Source: Saccharum officinarum
Lineage: Eukaryota > Streptophyta > Magnoliopsida > Poales > Poaceae
Reading direction: 5' to 3'
DNA length: 64,000 nucleotides
NCBI GenBank assembly: GCA_020631735.1
Contig: CM036223.1
Coordinates: 54,736,456-54,800,455 of the forward strand
Below the pieces are notes generated by a model that saw only the letters and a program-made list of their open reading frames with translations, did no database searches and was not told the origin of the DNA. The position numbers were made by a program, and so were the translations under genes. Positions 22,801 to 33,906 of this stretch are shown here, piece after piece. The stretch's first letter is position 1. Each line of letters starts with the position of its first letter.

Positions 22801-24332
22801 CCGTTGTTTGAAGAAGGGTTCGATTTGCTACATCCTGCTGTGTTGCATAATCTTCAGATCAGTTGTACTTTGGAAGACCAGATCATTGAAAGTCAGAGGA
22901 CAGATAAGGGAATCTTTCATATCAAGGAGAAGATGAAGAGGGAACCCACCAAACACTTTCGATTGGATGACCAAGGAGTGTTATGGTTTAAGGATCGCCT
23001 GGTGGTACCAAAGGATAGAGAGCTTAAGAACAAGTTGATGAATGAGACCCATCATTCTAAGCTATCTATTCACCCCAGAAGTAGTAAGATGTACCAAGAT
23101 TTGCGACCCCGTTATTGGTGGACTAAGATGAAAAAGGAAACTACAGCATACGTTGCTCGTTGCGACATGTGTTGTAGAGTTAAAGCTCTTCACATGAGAC
23201 CTGCAGGACTTCTGCAACCATTGTCCGTACCTGATTGGAAATGGGATGATATAAGTATGGATTTCATCACTGGTCTTCCCACCACACAGAAGGGACAGAT
23301 TCTATTTGGGTCATAGTAGATCGTCTCACTAAGACAGCTCACTTTCTGCCAGTTAAGACAACATTCCGACCACCTCAATATGCAGAAAAGTATATTGCTG
23401 AGATTGTCCGATTACATGGTATATCAAAAACGATCGTGTCTGATCGTGGTTCATAGTTTACCTCTCATTTTTGGGAGCATCTTCATAAAGGTTTGGGTAC
23501 TAGTTTGATTCGTAGTACGGCTTACCATCCGCAGACAGATGGGCAGACAGAACGAGTTAATGCTGTACTTGAAGATATGCTTAGAGCTTGTGTACTGTCA
23601 TCCAGAGGCTCATGGGAATCCTGGTTACCATTGGCAGAATTCGCTTACAACAACAGTTACCAAGAGAGTATCAAGATGGCACCTTTCGAAGCTTTATATG
23701 GCAGGAAGTGCAGAACACCGTTAAATTAGGTAGAGCCTGGAGAAAGAAGGTTTTATGGAATTGATTTTGTAAATGAGGCAGAGAAGAAGGTCCGTATTAT
23801 CCGGCAAAACATGCAAGCTGCACAGTCCCGTCAGAAGAGTTATACAGACAAGAGAAGGAGACCATTGGAATTCCAAGTGGGTGACTATGTCTATTTGAAA
23901 GTTACCCCCATGAAGAAGAAACGGTTTGGAATCAAGCAGAAACTGTCTGTTAGATATATCAGACCATACCAGATTATAGAGAAAAAGGGTCACGTGGCGT
24001 ACAAGTTGCAGTTGCCAGAAGAGATGAGTTCGATCTTTCCTGTCTTTCACGTATCCCAGTTGAAGAAATGTCTGCGTGTTCCGGAAGAGAGAATAGAACC
24101 GCAGGGTATTCGGATCAAGGTGGACTTGGAATATCGTGAACAACCGGTTCGAGTTCTGGATACAAAGGACCGAGTCACTCGGAATAAAGTGGTAACAATC
24201 TACAATGTTCAGTGGAGCCATCATGATGAGAGTGATGCTTCATGGGAAACGGGAGAATATCTTCAAACCGCGTATAAAGATTTTTACGATAAATGGTTCG
24301 TAACTCAAAATCTCGGGACGAGATTCTTATAA
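19882..24332 (+). pseudogene. Chromovirus Gag-Pol polyprotein, inactivated
   Basis: In order: Gag capsid (19882-20697), one CCHC knuckle CFNCNQPGHFAKFC (about 20890), aspartic protease LFDSGSS (Asp codon 21061), reverse transcriptase (about 21540-22130) with the FIDD box at 22000-22011, RNase H (Asp at 22447), integrase zinc finger (His about 23050, CDMC about 23165), integrase core (second Asp 23442, Glu 23550) and a C-terminal chromodomain. An upstream in-frame ATG at 19876 also exists. Lesions: TGA 20698-20700, TAG 21190-21192, a one-base loss near 23290 just before the first integrase Asp, TAG 23454-23456, TAG 23727-23729. The reverse transcriptase also has Asn at 21814 where the family has its first catalytic Asp. 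The element cannot make active enzyme itself. Confidence 0.92.
24120..24310 (+). other. Chromodomain at the integrase C-terminus
   Basis: About 60 residues beginning EYREQPVRVLD, with the central VQWSHHDESDASWE and ending in an aromatic DFYDKWF helix. This is the chromodomain fold that in plant chromoviruses follows integrase and directs insertion to heterochromatin by reading methylated histone H3 tails. The Tyr and Trp positions expected for a binding cage appear present. It matters here because the same element encodes an H3-like tail at 8169. Confidence 0.75.
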
Positions 24333-24343
24333 GGGGGGAGGGC
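24331..24343 (+). other. Polypurine tract of the chromovirus
   Basis: AAGGGGGGAGGGC overlaps the gag-pol stop region and abuts the LTR start TGTAACACCCC at 24344, as expected for plus-strand priming. Confidence 0.9.
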
Positions 24344-27300
24344 TGTAACACCCCTGGGTGTTAAGCATGCATTAGCATCCAAGGCACTAGTCATATTCAT
24401 CTCATACATGGTTATCATCGCATGCAATATAGACCCTTTTTAAATTTAAGGTTGAAAAACAATTACTTAAAACCCAAATTCTGCATTTAAGTGCTAAAGA
24501 GTGGTGAAACTTTGTGTAGCTACAATTTTAGATAATCTAGAATAAATAAACATGATTTTTGGAGCAACTCTTGAATTCAAATACCTTCAAATTTTGCTTT
24601 TAAAAATATTCTAGAAAAATAAATTTTTACTTAAAAATTTAGCTTTGAATCCCAAATTCAAAATCTATTTAGAATTTTGAAAAGTGCCCTACATGAAAGT
24701 TGTAGAGAATTAAATTTTGAACAACTTTTATTTTGGGCAAAAGTTTTGAAAACCTCTTTTTCATCTTCAAATTCAAATTTGAAATAATTAGAGAAAACTG
24801 AAAATATTATGCATAAAAGAAAAATCGATTTTTTCCTTAACTGGGCCGCCGCCTCGCTTCTCGGCCCATGGCCGAAGCCGGCCTGGCCCGCTCGCCCCCG
24901 CCTTCTCCCGCGCGCCCGCGTCCACGCCTGCCGCCCGCGCGCGCACGCGACGCCGTGGCGCCGCGGCAGAGCTCGGCCGCCGCGTGGCCGGACGCCGACG
25001 ACGCCGCGCGACACGCGCCCCTGTGGCCCCCGCAGCACTGCGCTCGCTTACCCTCCTCCGCGCGCTCGTCCGCCTCGGCTGATCCCTCCATTCCCTCCTC
25101 TCGCCGCACCATCACCGGCTCCCGGAGCTCCGCCACCGCCGTTGGCCGCTACTGCCGCGCCCGCGTCCAATTCCTCCCGGCCTCAGCTCCGCCCCGCTTC
25201 CCTCCACCGTGTGCGCGCCTCCACTCCGCCGCTCGAGCTCAGGTGAGGACCAATTGGCCGCCCTCCTCCTCCACTGCCGCCATGGCCGCCGTTGGCCGGC
25301 GCGCATGGCCGGAGCTCCCTGGCCCTTCATGCCTCCTCCGGTCTTGAGCATCTGTTTCCCCTTCGCCTAACGGTGCTCGTGCTCGCATTCTAGGCCGCCA
25401 TCGTGGCCTGCATTGGCCGGCCGACGAGCTCCCACGCCGTCGTGCCGCCATCTCCGCCGGCGAGCCTCCTCCGGAGCTCCCGCGCCGCTCGGAGTTGGTG
25501 CGCTGGGTGCGTCTCGGTGCGGGGAGCACGTTGGTGCCCTCCCCGTCGCCGGAGACCTCACCGGCGGCGAGTGCGCCACCGGTCAGCGCCTCCCCCGCGC
25601 TGCTCTGGCTGGCCGGTGGGGTCCGTTGACCCGTGGGTCCCGAGTGTCAGCGTGTGTGGGTGCACTGCACCGGGTGTATTCAGCGTTTTCACCGGCGAAT
25701 TTTTAAAAGAATTAAGGAAAATAATTTCTCAGAATTTTGAAACAGCTTTGAAAAATCATATCTCAAGATTTATAGCTCCAAAAATTATGAAACAAATTTT
25801 GTAATGTTCCTCTTGAATAGATCTACAGTTTAAAAATATTTCGTGATAAAATTGTGACACTTTTCTGTGTAGCTTTATTTAATTGTTATAAATGCTGATA
25901 TCTTAGAAAATGGGTAGTAAATAAAATAATGAAGGGAAAAATGTGATTTTTGTTTCCTTCATCTTTATTAGTAATGTACTTTCTAGGAAAAATATTAGTG
26001 AAGCATGTTCTGTGAGAAAATTCTGATGTGTAGTTCAAATGTCTTTAATTGATAATATTTGTTATTTTTAGCAGAGAGCTAAATTTGTATAGAACATACA
26101 TGTGATAATTTTTGTAACATGTTAGTTTAAAATTAGTAACATAGGAAAAATATGAAATCTGTTGTTTGATATTTTTTTCTAGTACAAAATAATTTCATGC
26201 TCATATTTAGTCTATAACTTGTTTATTTTGTACAGGCAGTTTTACATATGCAATTCTCATGAAAATTTAGTAGTAGGTTAGTTAGGGTAAGAGTAATCTA
26301 CTGTAATTTTTGTAGATTTTTATCTACACCAGAAGTAGGTGTTGCTGTGTAACCCTAGTTAAATAGGGAATAAAAGATTTTTCTTTATGAGAAATTAAGA
26401 GAAATAAAATATGTTTGGTGTATCTTTGAAGCATCATTATGCCTTGCTGATGTTATGGATGAGTTAGGTTGGTAAGCTTTGGTAGCTTAGGTTCACTTGT
26501 ATGTGTAGATGATATGCTAACTAATAGAAGGATAAGGTGCATGTTTTAGGGTACATGTTCTTGGATGACGTTGACTACCTTGTAGAAGCAATAATTATAT
26601 TCGAACTGCTCATTCTATGTGCTCATCTGCATCTCATGTCATAAAAGCACTCCACCACAATTCGATGCATTCTTCGCATGTTTGCTTATGCACTTGCATC
26701 ATACAGGATCGCAGGAGGAGTCGCAGGTAGCAGTACCGGAGGAGCAAGTTTAGACGGATCAGCAGGAACCCCAGGCACAGGAGGTGCCCGAGGAAGAAGA
26801 GTCAGGCGAGGAACTGCCAGAGTTCATTGACCACCATCCTAGCTCGTTCGAAAAAGGCAAGCCCCGGAGCATTTTAAGTCTCCTATTTTATAAAAGTTGT
26901 TCCTTACTACATGAACTATAGTTATATATATTGTTGCATTAAGTTATAGGAGTTGAGTGAAACCGTTGTTGCATTATTACCTTGCCCCCGGATTATCTTT
27001 CACCCTGTTAGGTCAGGATCGAGTAAATTGCTTAGCCATGCTTAGACCGGTAGAAGTCGGGTGATTTCCTGTCGCCTGCGAGTTATAGGTGGATATCGGG
27101 TTATGGTTAGCTGTAATTGTGATCATAAAAAGTAACCAAGTGTTGATGGATAAACGGAGACCGGGCAGAGTCTTATAGGGTTTTGGACTATAGTGATTTC
27201 GTCTGTGTCGATTAAGGACCGATCATTTCTCGTCCCTCTTGTCATGTTGAACGCATGCCTCACATTTAGCTGGCCGAATAAAGTACCTTTCGACCGCAAA

Positions 27301-28342
27301 GCTAGTGACACTTTTCGAGCCGGGATAAACTCGGGTTGGCAGACTGGTGTTAAAGTGGGTGTAACGGGGACGCGAAGAGTGAGCCCAAGGTGCGTCCTGG
27401 CAGTCGGGCGGTCCCTGGGTAGTGCGATCCATGATTATTATCCCGTGGCTTCTTGGAAAGTGTCATTGGTAATCTATGCGATCCTGGCGGGGGAAATAGG
27501 GTTTGTGTGAGGAATAAATCTCCAGCTGGATAGGAATTCGATTCGAATCGCCGTCGCTCCCGGTTAGTGAGCACTTGACTCGAGCTATGGCATCGTAGTA
27601 ACATTAAAGGAACACTGATGGTTAAGTGAATGATGATGGAAATGCTAAACCTGATATGGTAGTCTAGATTGCTAATGATAAATCAAGTGATTGTTCTAGC
27701 AATAGCTGCTTACCTAGTTTGAATAGGTTATACTAAAAGTGATGCAAAAAGTACTGGTATAGTTTTTCATAACAACTCATGCTTTTCGCAAATGAGTCAA
27801 GCCAGTCCAATCTATAAAGCCTTGCATGATCCTTGGTGTCCTTTATTTTTGGTTTTTGAGGGTAAGTCTAGCTGAGTACATTCTCGTACTCAGGGCGTTG
27901 TTCCCATTGTTGTTGCAGATGGTCAGATGTACTTTGGGTACTGCTCCAACTGTCTGTATCCGGCGATGGGCGACAACTAGGACCTTGGGCAAGGGTCACT
28001 CTGTTCGTCTTATCTACTGCTTTTATAGACCATGACTATCTACTGGCACTGTATTTGAACTAAGTGTGTGTGTAAAACTACTTACTTCCGCTATGTTATT
28101 CTGAACTGTGTTGTAATAACTTTTATTCCGAACTCCGATGTACTCCACTTTTATTGCGAACTCTATGTATCATGTGAACTGTGGCTGTTAAATCAGTACG
28201 ATCTTGGTTGTATGTTGGTTGGTTTGAAATCCCGCGTGATTTCACGGAATCTCGGGTTATACGGGTTTAAGTTCGGTAAATTAACCGTCTCGGTGGAAGA
28301 TTTTTCTGACTTAATCTCGTATAATTACGTTGATCCGTTACA
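24344..28342 (+). repeat. 3' LTR of the chromovirus, 4.0 kb
   Basis: Begins TGTAACACCCCTGGGTGTT, whose AACACCC/GGGTGTT forms a palindrome, and ends GATCCGTTACA. A strongly GC-rich block at 24842-25690 gives long but meaningless ORFs in several frames on both strands; none is conserved. The part from 26262 on matches the left LTR at 5313-7386. The right target duplication cannot be checked because the left end is hidden. Confidence 0.9.
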
Positions 28343-28672
28343 ATTGGCAACATCTTCACTCCACCGTCAGTATAAGAATCATAATCCTCTCTCTTACACT
28401 TACATTTACTAGATTATCTTGTGTAGCTCTAGTGGTAGCTTTGCTAGTAGCGTTGTTAGCTTGCTCTCTAGTGTTTTATTAGTGACATAGCACTTGTGTG
28501 AACTAGAGATCATAATCTACTAGACTTGTAGATAGGAGGCTTGCATCATAACCTTTAGCTAAGCAAAACTCGCTTTACGCCGTTTGTTTTTCTAACAAGT
28601 TTGCTTAGTGGTTTTTGTAGAATTTTTTTATAGGCTATTCACCCCCCTCTAGCTATCTAGGACCTTACACAC
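28343..28672 (+). mobile_element. Truncated 3' end of a + strand copia-type LTR
   Basis: Ends in GGCTATTCACCCCCCTCTAG and then GACCTTACA, a form typical of grass copia LTR ends. It is the mirror orientation of the similar LTR edge at 17019. No primer site follows, so only a fragment remains between the chromovirus LTR and the next element. Confidence 0.55.
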
Positions 28673-28726
28673 GCTCCATGTCGCCTTCGTGGATCACAGA
28701 CCGATTAAGGTGCAATGATCCTTAAC

Positions 28727-28740
28727 CGGCTCCGATACCA
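28727..28740 (-). other. Primer-binding site of a third - strand LTR element
   Basis: The - strand reads TGGTATCGGAGCC, one base off the initiator-Met primer site, two bases from the LTR edge at 28743. Only about 70 bp of the element's body remains to its left. Confidence 0.75.
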
Positions 28741-29501
28741 ATTGAAGGACCGAAAACGGCGACCAGAGAGGGGGTGAATGGGAGCCTCAAATTTCTCGCG
28801 AAATATTCGGCCGCTGTTCCAAATTCACCGCCCAACACGCAAAGCAATCAACATGATGTCCACGACCCAAATGAGTGGCCCGATATTCCCTAAGAATACA
28901 ACGGGACACCACAAAGCCAATGCAAAAGATGGAATTCAAATCACGCAAACCACGGACGAAATAAATTATCGGGTCGAAAAAAACTTGGTCACTGGACAGC
29001 AGCCTCACAAGCAGACAACACTGGACTCAATCAGATGTTTGAGGTGAACGCAAGGCTCCCTGGACCTTCAGACCTGAGCACTGATTGGTATATCACTAAA
29101 CTAATCTGATGCCAGCAGAACAGATCGAGAAAATGGACTGAAACAGTACACTAAGCAAACAAACGCTAAATGATCACTGCATACATGACCAAAATAAATT
29201 AAAGAACCAAGCAAGGATTTGCTCCTGTAGATTTGAAAGTGACTGATCACAAATTGATTGCCCAGGTCAAGTACGAGCTGCTGCACTAGCTGCAGGTCAT
29301 CAACTCAAGCTCGTTCAGCGAACACAGAGTAATGCACAGAGAGAAAACAGACGCTTACTGCTGGAGACCGATGAACTGAGAGAGGGAGCGGGCGGTGGTG
29401 CTGCTCTGCTTGGGCGCTGGACACCTACTGTGCGAGATCTAAACAAATGAGACAGAGCTCGGGACTGCACGAGCACTGCAGGACGACGCAAAAAGAAGAG
29501 T

Positions 29502-30569
29502 TTTTTACCCGTGTGCTATTATAAAAGTTCAAAATGACCTATGTACCATTGAAAGAAAAAAAGTTCTTCAATACCATTCTCTGAAATTTCTTTTTCCTAC
29601 ATACCACTACCGTCCACTTCCGTCCAATCTTAACGGTGACGGCAGCAAAGCTAGATGCGAATTGACCATATTGCCCATGATTTTTTTCACTGGCTGTGTC
29701 ACGGGCGCTGGGCGGCGGTCTGCGAGCGAGCGGCGCGGGCAGCATCTGGCGCGAAGCGCGGGTCATGCTCCCGGCTGCAAGTTTCTCCGCTTGCTTTTTT
29801 TACAGTATTTATTTATTTATTTATTTATTGAAATGCGTGTTGTATTTATTGGTGGTATATAAAACGAACCCTTCCAGGTTGAAAAGACTGAAAGAGAGGT
29901 GGATCTGTTTCAACTCAACTACTGTTCCTAACTTATGCAGAGTCCTCATCAGGAAAAAAAACATTCTTCTTTTACCTATAAAAATGGCGGGATATGTTTC
30001 AGTCTTATGCTTTCTTTGCGGCTACTGAAGGAAAACTTTACCAATACAGGTTCCAGCAACCAATAAGCCAATTTGAAATCATTGACATTTTCTTATCTTC
30101 TTCAGGAGATATATATTAGGAGGGGAAAAACATGAACCACATCTTCTCAAATCAGTGCAAAATTTACCATTCCTTCTTTCTTCAAAAATAGAACACAATA
30201 AAAGTAGACGAAATTTATTATTTTGAACCACATATACACAGTTAAAATGTGGATGATAAATGTGGACCTTTTTTATGTCTGAATGTATTTAATTTAGACA
30301 CTTACTTTGGTTGTCACAATTATCGAACTTTCTTTGTTGCAACATATACTGTTACAATGGCACTAGAGGAAAGAATGAAAATTCTTAATGCACTCTATAG
30401 CTGAGGGCAAAAGTGTCATTTCCGTTCACCGTTGGCTGTTGTTACAAGCAAAATAGGTGGTAGTGGCATGCAGGGAAAAGAAATTTCAATCAAGGGTATT
30501 GAAGAATTTTTTTCTCTTTCAGTGGTACATAGGTCATTTCGAACTTTTATAATGGCATACAAGTAAAAA
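29502..30569. mobile_element. Long-TIR DNA transposon, non-autonomous (MULE-like)
   Basis: The first and last roughly 130 bases are inverted repeats of each other. TTTTTACCCGTGTGCTATTA at the left matches the reverse complement of the right end (TTTTTACTTGTATGCCATTA), and the match continues through ACCTATGTACCA and CTTCAATACC. No transposase. A GC-rich insert at 29690-29790 lies in an AT-rich interior and could be a captured gene piece. Long TIRs suggest a Mutator-like element, but I see no clear 9-bp target duplication. A (TTTA)n run lies at 29808-29829. Confidence 0.7.
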
Positions 30570-30829
30570 GCTCAGAAATAGACAAAGGAGCAGCGGGCAC
30601 GAACAGCGAAATCTCCACAAACCAGAAGCTAGCGCTGCTCCTGCGAGCACGCACGGCGCTTGTAGCACTACTACCAGATCTGCTCCCAAGTACAGCCTCC
30701 CACGAGATGAACAGCTACGAACAGAAATACTGAGCGGACGAACACAGATGAAGGCGGCCCCGAAATCGACAGAATCCAACTCAAATCAAAAGGATTTGCT
30801 CCCAAACTTTGCACAGATGAAATTTAGCT

Positions 30830-30841
30830 TAGCACAAACCA
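30830..30841. repeat. Target-site duplication of the LINE (left); partner at 31827-31838
   Basis: TAGCACAAACCA occurs on both sides of the LINE, 12 of 12 bases identical. It fixes the insertion as 30842-31826. Confidence 0.9.
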
Positions 30842-31826
30842 CCACCACCACAACAACAACATAGTCTTTTGTCCCAAACAAGTTAGGGTAGGCTAGAGAT
30901 GAAACCCAAAAGAGACGAGAAACAGGGAGACACATAAAGGGACATAAAGGGCATAAGACAAAAGAGGTCACGGTTCAGGCACGTTGATTGCCAATCTCCA
31001 AGCGCTCCTGTCCATAGCTAAATCTTTGGAGATATTCCACTCCTTAAGATCTCTCTTAACGGACTCGTCCCAAGTTAGTTTAGATCGACCTCTACCGCTC
31101 TTTACATTATCTGCCCGCTTTAGAACTCCACTACGCACCGGCGCCTCAGGAGGCCTCCGTTGGACATGCCCAAACCATCTCAACCGATGTTGAATCAATT
31201 TCTCCTCAATTGGTGCCACCCCAACCCTATCCCGAATATCGTCGTTCCGGACTCTATCCCTCCTTGTGTGCCCAAAACACCAACGCAACATACGCATCTC
31301 TGCTACACTCAATTGCTGGACATGTCGTCTTTTTGTAGGCCAACACTCAGCACCATATAACATCGCTAGACGAATCGCCGTCCTATAGAACTTACCTTTC
31401 AGCTTTTGAGGCACCCTTTTGTCACAGAGGACGCCAGAAGCTTGACGCCATTTCAACCAACCGGCTGAAATTCTATGCCTAACATCTTCATCAATGTCTC
31501 CATCCTTTTGTAGCATCGACCCTAAATACCGAAAAGTATCCTTCTTGGCCACCACTTGCCCATCGAGGCTAACGTCTCCCTCCTCATGCCTAGTCGCGCT
31601 GAAATCGCACCTCATGTACTCGGTCTTAGTCCTACTAAGTCTGAACTCTTTCGACTCTAACGTGTGCCTCCATAGTTCTAACTTCCTATTAACCCCTGCC
31701 CTACTGTCGTCAACTAGCACCACATCATCAGCAAAGAGCATACACCAAGGGATATCACCTTGTATGTCTCTTGTGACCTCATCCATCACCAAAGCAAATA
31801 AATAAGGGCTCAAAGCTGATCCCTGA
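30842..31826 (-). mobile_element. 5'-truncated RTE-type LINE with reverse transcriptase C-terminal half
   Basis: The - strand reads open from the left-over 5' end at 31826 to a stop at 30968, about 286 codons. It has the reverse transcriptase boxes GSALSPYLFA and MLFADDVVLV (the FADD catalytic Asp pair), a LGSMLQKDG motif, and a C-terminal region with W, H and C residues typical of RTE elements (WRWF.. and GHVQRR-like). The 3' end carries the conserved ACTTGTTTGGGAC word followed by (TTG)n/(GTG)n at about 30840-30870, as in plant RTE LINEs. The endonuclease and reverse transcriptase N-terminus are lost to 5' truncation. The reading frame is undamaged, so the insertion is young. Confidence 0.88.
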
Positions 31827-32784
31827 TAGCACAAACCAATCCCCGAGAAATCGACACCTGGGATTCACCGAAACTCTAGGAAATACAGATCAAAGCTATG
31901 AACAAAAATGGGGAAAAATGAAGAACGAAAATCACAACTTCAAATAGGAACCCCGGAGGGCAAAAGGAGGATTTGGGCCTCCATTCCCACACCAAATCTC
32001 AACAAAATACACCACGAATTTTTAGTTCATGTGACCTCTCTCATGAGACACTAGAAGACCTAACCCTAGGTGGAAGAGGGGAAAATGGAAGTGGGGGGAG
32101 AGGTGAGGGAGATGGGGGCTCCCTCATCCTATTTAACAGGGCTATTACACAATCCCCGATTTGCCCCTGGATACAAATGAGCCAAACCATTTAGCCCAAG
32201 GGCGTAAAGGTTCAACCCGGTCTTCATCTTGATCCAACGGCCACCGCGCCTCCTCATCGGTAGCTTCGCCTTGACGCGACCTCCCCGATGCCGCCACGTG
32301 CCGTCCGTTTCTCCTCGGAACCTCCGCCCGGGTTTTGAGGCCCAAACCCGTAAACCCGCCTTCGATGGTTTTGAGGCACAAACCATCAAACCGCTCCACG
32401 AGTAGCGTACTCCATACGCGTCCCCCGCCATCCGACGCGTGTCACCTCCACGGTCAACACGGTCACTCACATGTCTTCTTGCGCTTATCGATGTCCCAAG
32501 TGTCAGCCACCGCGGCTAGCCACCCGGCCTCCGGGTCCCTCGGTCCAAGCCTCACGTCCGTCCTTCACCCCTCCGGTCCATCGGCATGGCACGTCCTCCT
32601 TGACCTTCATCTCGCCGTCGGCTACCGTCTCCGTGCTCCACACATGCACAACACAAGCCAAAGAGACATGTCGCACACAAGGCTTTCGCCAAGGTAGGGT
32701 TAGTCACCACTCAACCTAATTCGTTGATCACATTGACAATCACTCATCACAAAACGAACACATAAGGGTACTTGTCAACCTTGG

Positions 32785-33499
32785 GTTCGCAGCAACCTCA
32801 CAGGAACAGTCAGAAAGACAGAGCTTTGCAGGCTTCAATTCCTGTAGTCTGTGGTGGAACAGCATATGATCTATCTGACCATGTAGTATTCTTCACCTCA
32901 ACCATCGTAGCTACCAGTCTGATGCCATCATTAGAGCTATTCCCTGTGCAGCCACCAGTCCGCACCCTCCAGCAACCTTGCATGCTTTGGTTAGAACCTG
33001 AGAATTCAAAACCAGGGAGGCAACAGCAGCTAGTATTTCCATTAGGACTCACATTACAGAAGCTATTTGGACCACAAATGCCTTTCACATCACACCGATC
33101 ACTGCTAGGCTTTTGCCATTTGATTTCTGTCATGGGAGCTCCCCCCTGCCTAAAGAACACATGGGAGTAGAGTCGCAATATACAGTCCGCGTCCAATGTC
33201 AGGTGGAAGTAGACATCTGCTTTAGAAGATTGGTTTGTGAGGAACAACACAATTGTATATGCTGTTTGTTGGTCGAACATCCATAGTGTGCCATTGGGAT
33301 CCAAAGCAACTGTGAGGAGGTAGCCATTGCCATAGGTGCCAATATTCCAGTATGAGCTATCAGGGTCGACTGCATCAACAGGATACAACACAAGATTGCC
33401 ATCTAGCTGGTTGGAAAGCCGATACTCCCCTGTGGCATGGTTAGTCTCAGATACACTTGAGAACAGCTGGCTACCAGGAAGTAGGTTCTGTCCTGGTAA
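32785..33499 (-). pseudogene. G-type lectin receptor kinase, second part (lectin end, EGF-like, start of PAN), truncated
   Basis: Continues the frame of the part at 37824-38279 once the Helitron is removed. It reads LPGQNLLPGSQLF, lectin repeats (DGNLVLYPVD), then an S-locus/EGF-like stretch with CDVKGICGPNSFCNV and CCCLPGFEF, and the beginning of a PAN domain (GCWRVRTGGC ... EACKAL). A one-base shift near 32826 brings a stop at 32810, while homology carries on in another frame to about 32785. There the LTR begins. Transmembrane and kinase domains are absent. Related rice and wheat proteins of the LecRK group act in immunity; this copy cannot signal. Confidence 0.85.
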
Positions 33500-33763
33500 T
33501 ATGAAACTCCATTTAGCGCATAGATTGAGCGCTTTGGGTACTGTTTAATTACTGTTCATCAATCAGGCGCAGCCACGTGTCTCCCCATTCATTGAACGTC
33601 GCACGCCTAAGCCTCGAACTAATAAATAAATAAAGATAAAACTGTCGCCGCACCTCGACACCTCCGCTTCGTCTCGCTGCCTCCACCTCCACCTCCTCTT
33701 CCCCGGCCTTCGCGCGTCCGGATGCCGCGCCGGCGCCGTCTCCCGGTCGCCACCACCGTTCCG

Positions 33764-33906
33764 CCTCCTCTTCGATCGTCCTCTTCCAAACCCTTGGCTG
33801 CAGCGCGTGCGGATGCCGCGGCCGGCCGCCTCCGCCCTCCACCTCCTCTTCGATCGTCCTCTTCCAAACCCTTGGCTGCAGCGCGTGCGGATGCCGCGGC
33901 CGGCCG
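33764..33906. repeat. Two identical 65-bp direct repeats, period 78 bp
   Basis: 33764-33828 and 33842-33906 are identical. The period is divisible by three, so the repeat would add 26 residues without a shift if the GC-rich segment of the Helitron is coding. Confidence 0.8.

Larger units (their letters stand above)
5313..28342 (+). mobile_element. Ty3/gypsy chromovirus (Tekay-like) with an extra H3-tail ORF, interrupted by TR-GAG copy 2
   Basis: Order on the + strand: partial 5' LTR (5313-7386), primer-binding site, leader, extra ORF with a histone H3-like N-terminus (8169-9207 plus 19499-19511), gag-pol (19882-24332) ending in a chromodomain, polypurine tract, and a full 3' LTR (24344-28342). 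The chromodomain and the RT-RNaseH-integrase order place it among plant chromoviruses. The very long LTR and TGTAACACCCC start fit the Tekay clade. It is no longer autonomous: several in-frame stops and a frameshift interrupt both ORFs. The first 1.9 kb of the 5' LTR is missing from view behind the gap and TR-GAG copy 1. Confidence 0.88.
28743..32777 (-). repeat. LTR of a third - strand element, interrupted by two younger insertions
   Basis: The + strand starts TGAAGGACCGAAAACGG and appears to end ...GTACTTGTCA at 32777, where lectin receptor kinase homology begins within about 10 bases. Subtracting the long-TIR element (29502-30569) and the LINE with its duplication leaves about 2.0 kb, a normal LTR size. 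The LINE's duplication shows the sequence on each side was once continuous. The right boundary is inferred from the kinase homology and the TG...CA rule, not from a target duplication. Confidence 0.65.

Noticed and set aside
24842..25804. Several long overlapping ORFs on both strands
   Set aside because: They lie in the GC-rich block of a retroelement LTR, where stop codons are rare by composition, and show no domain.
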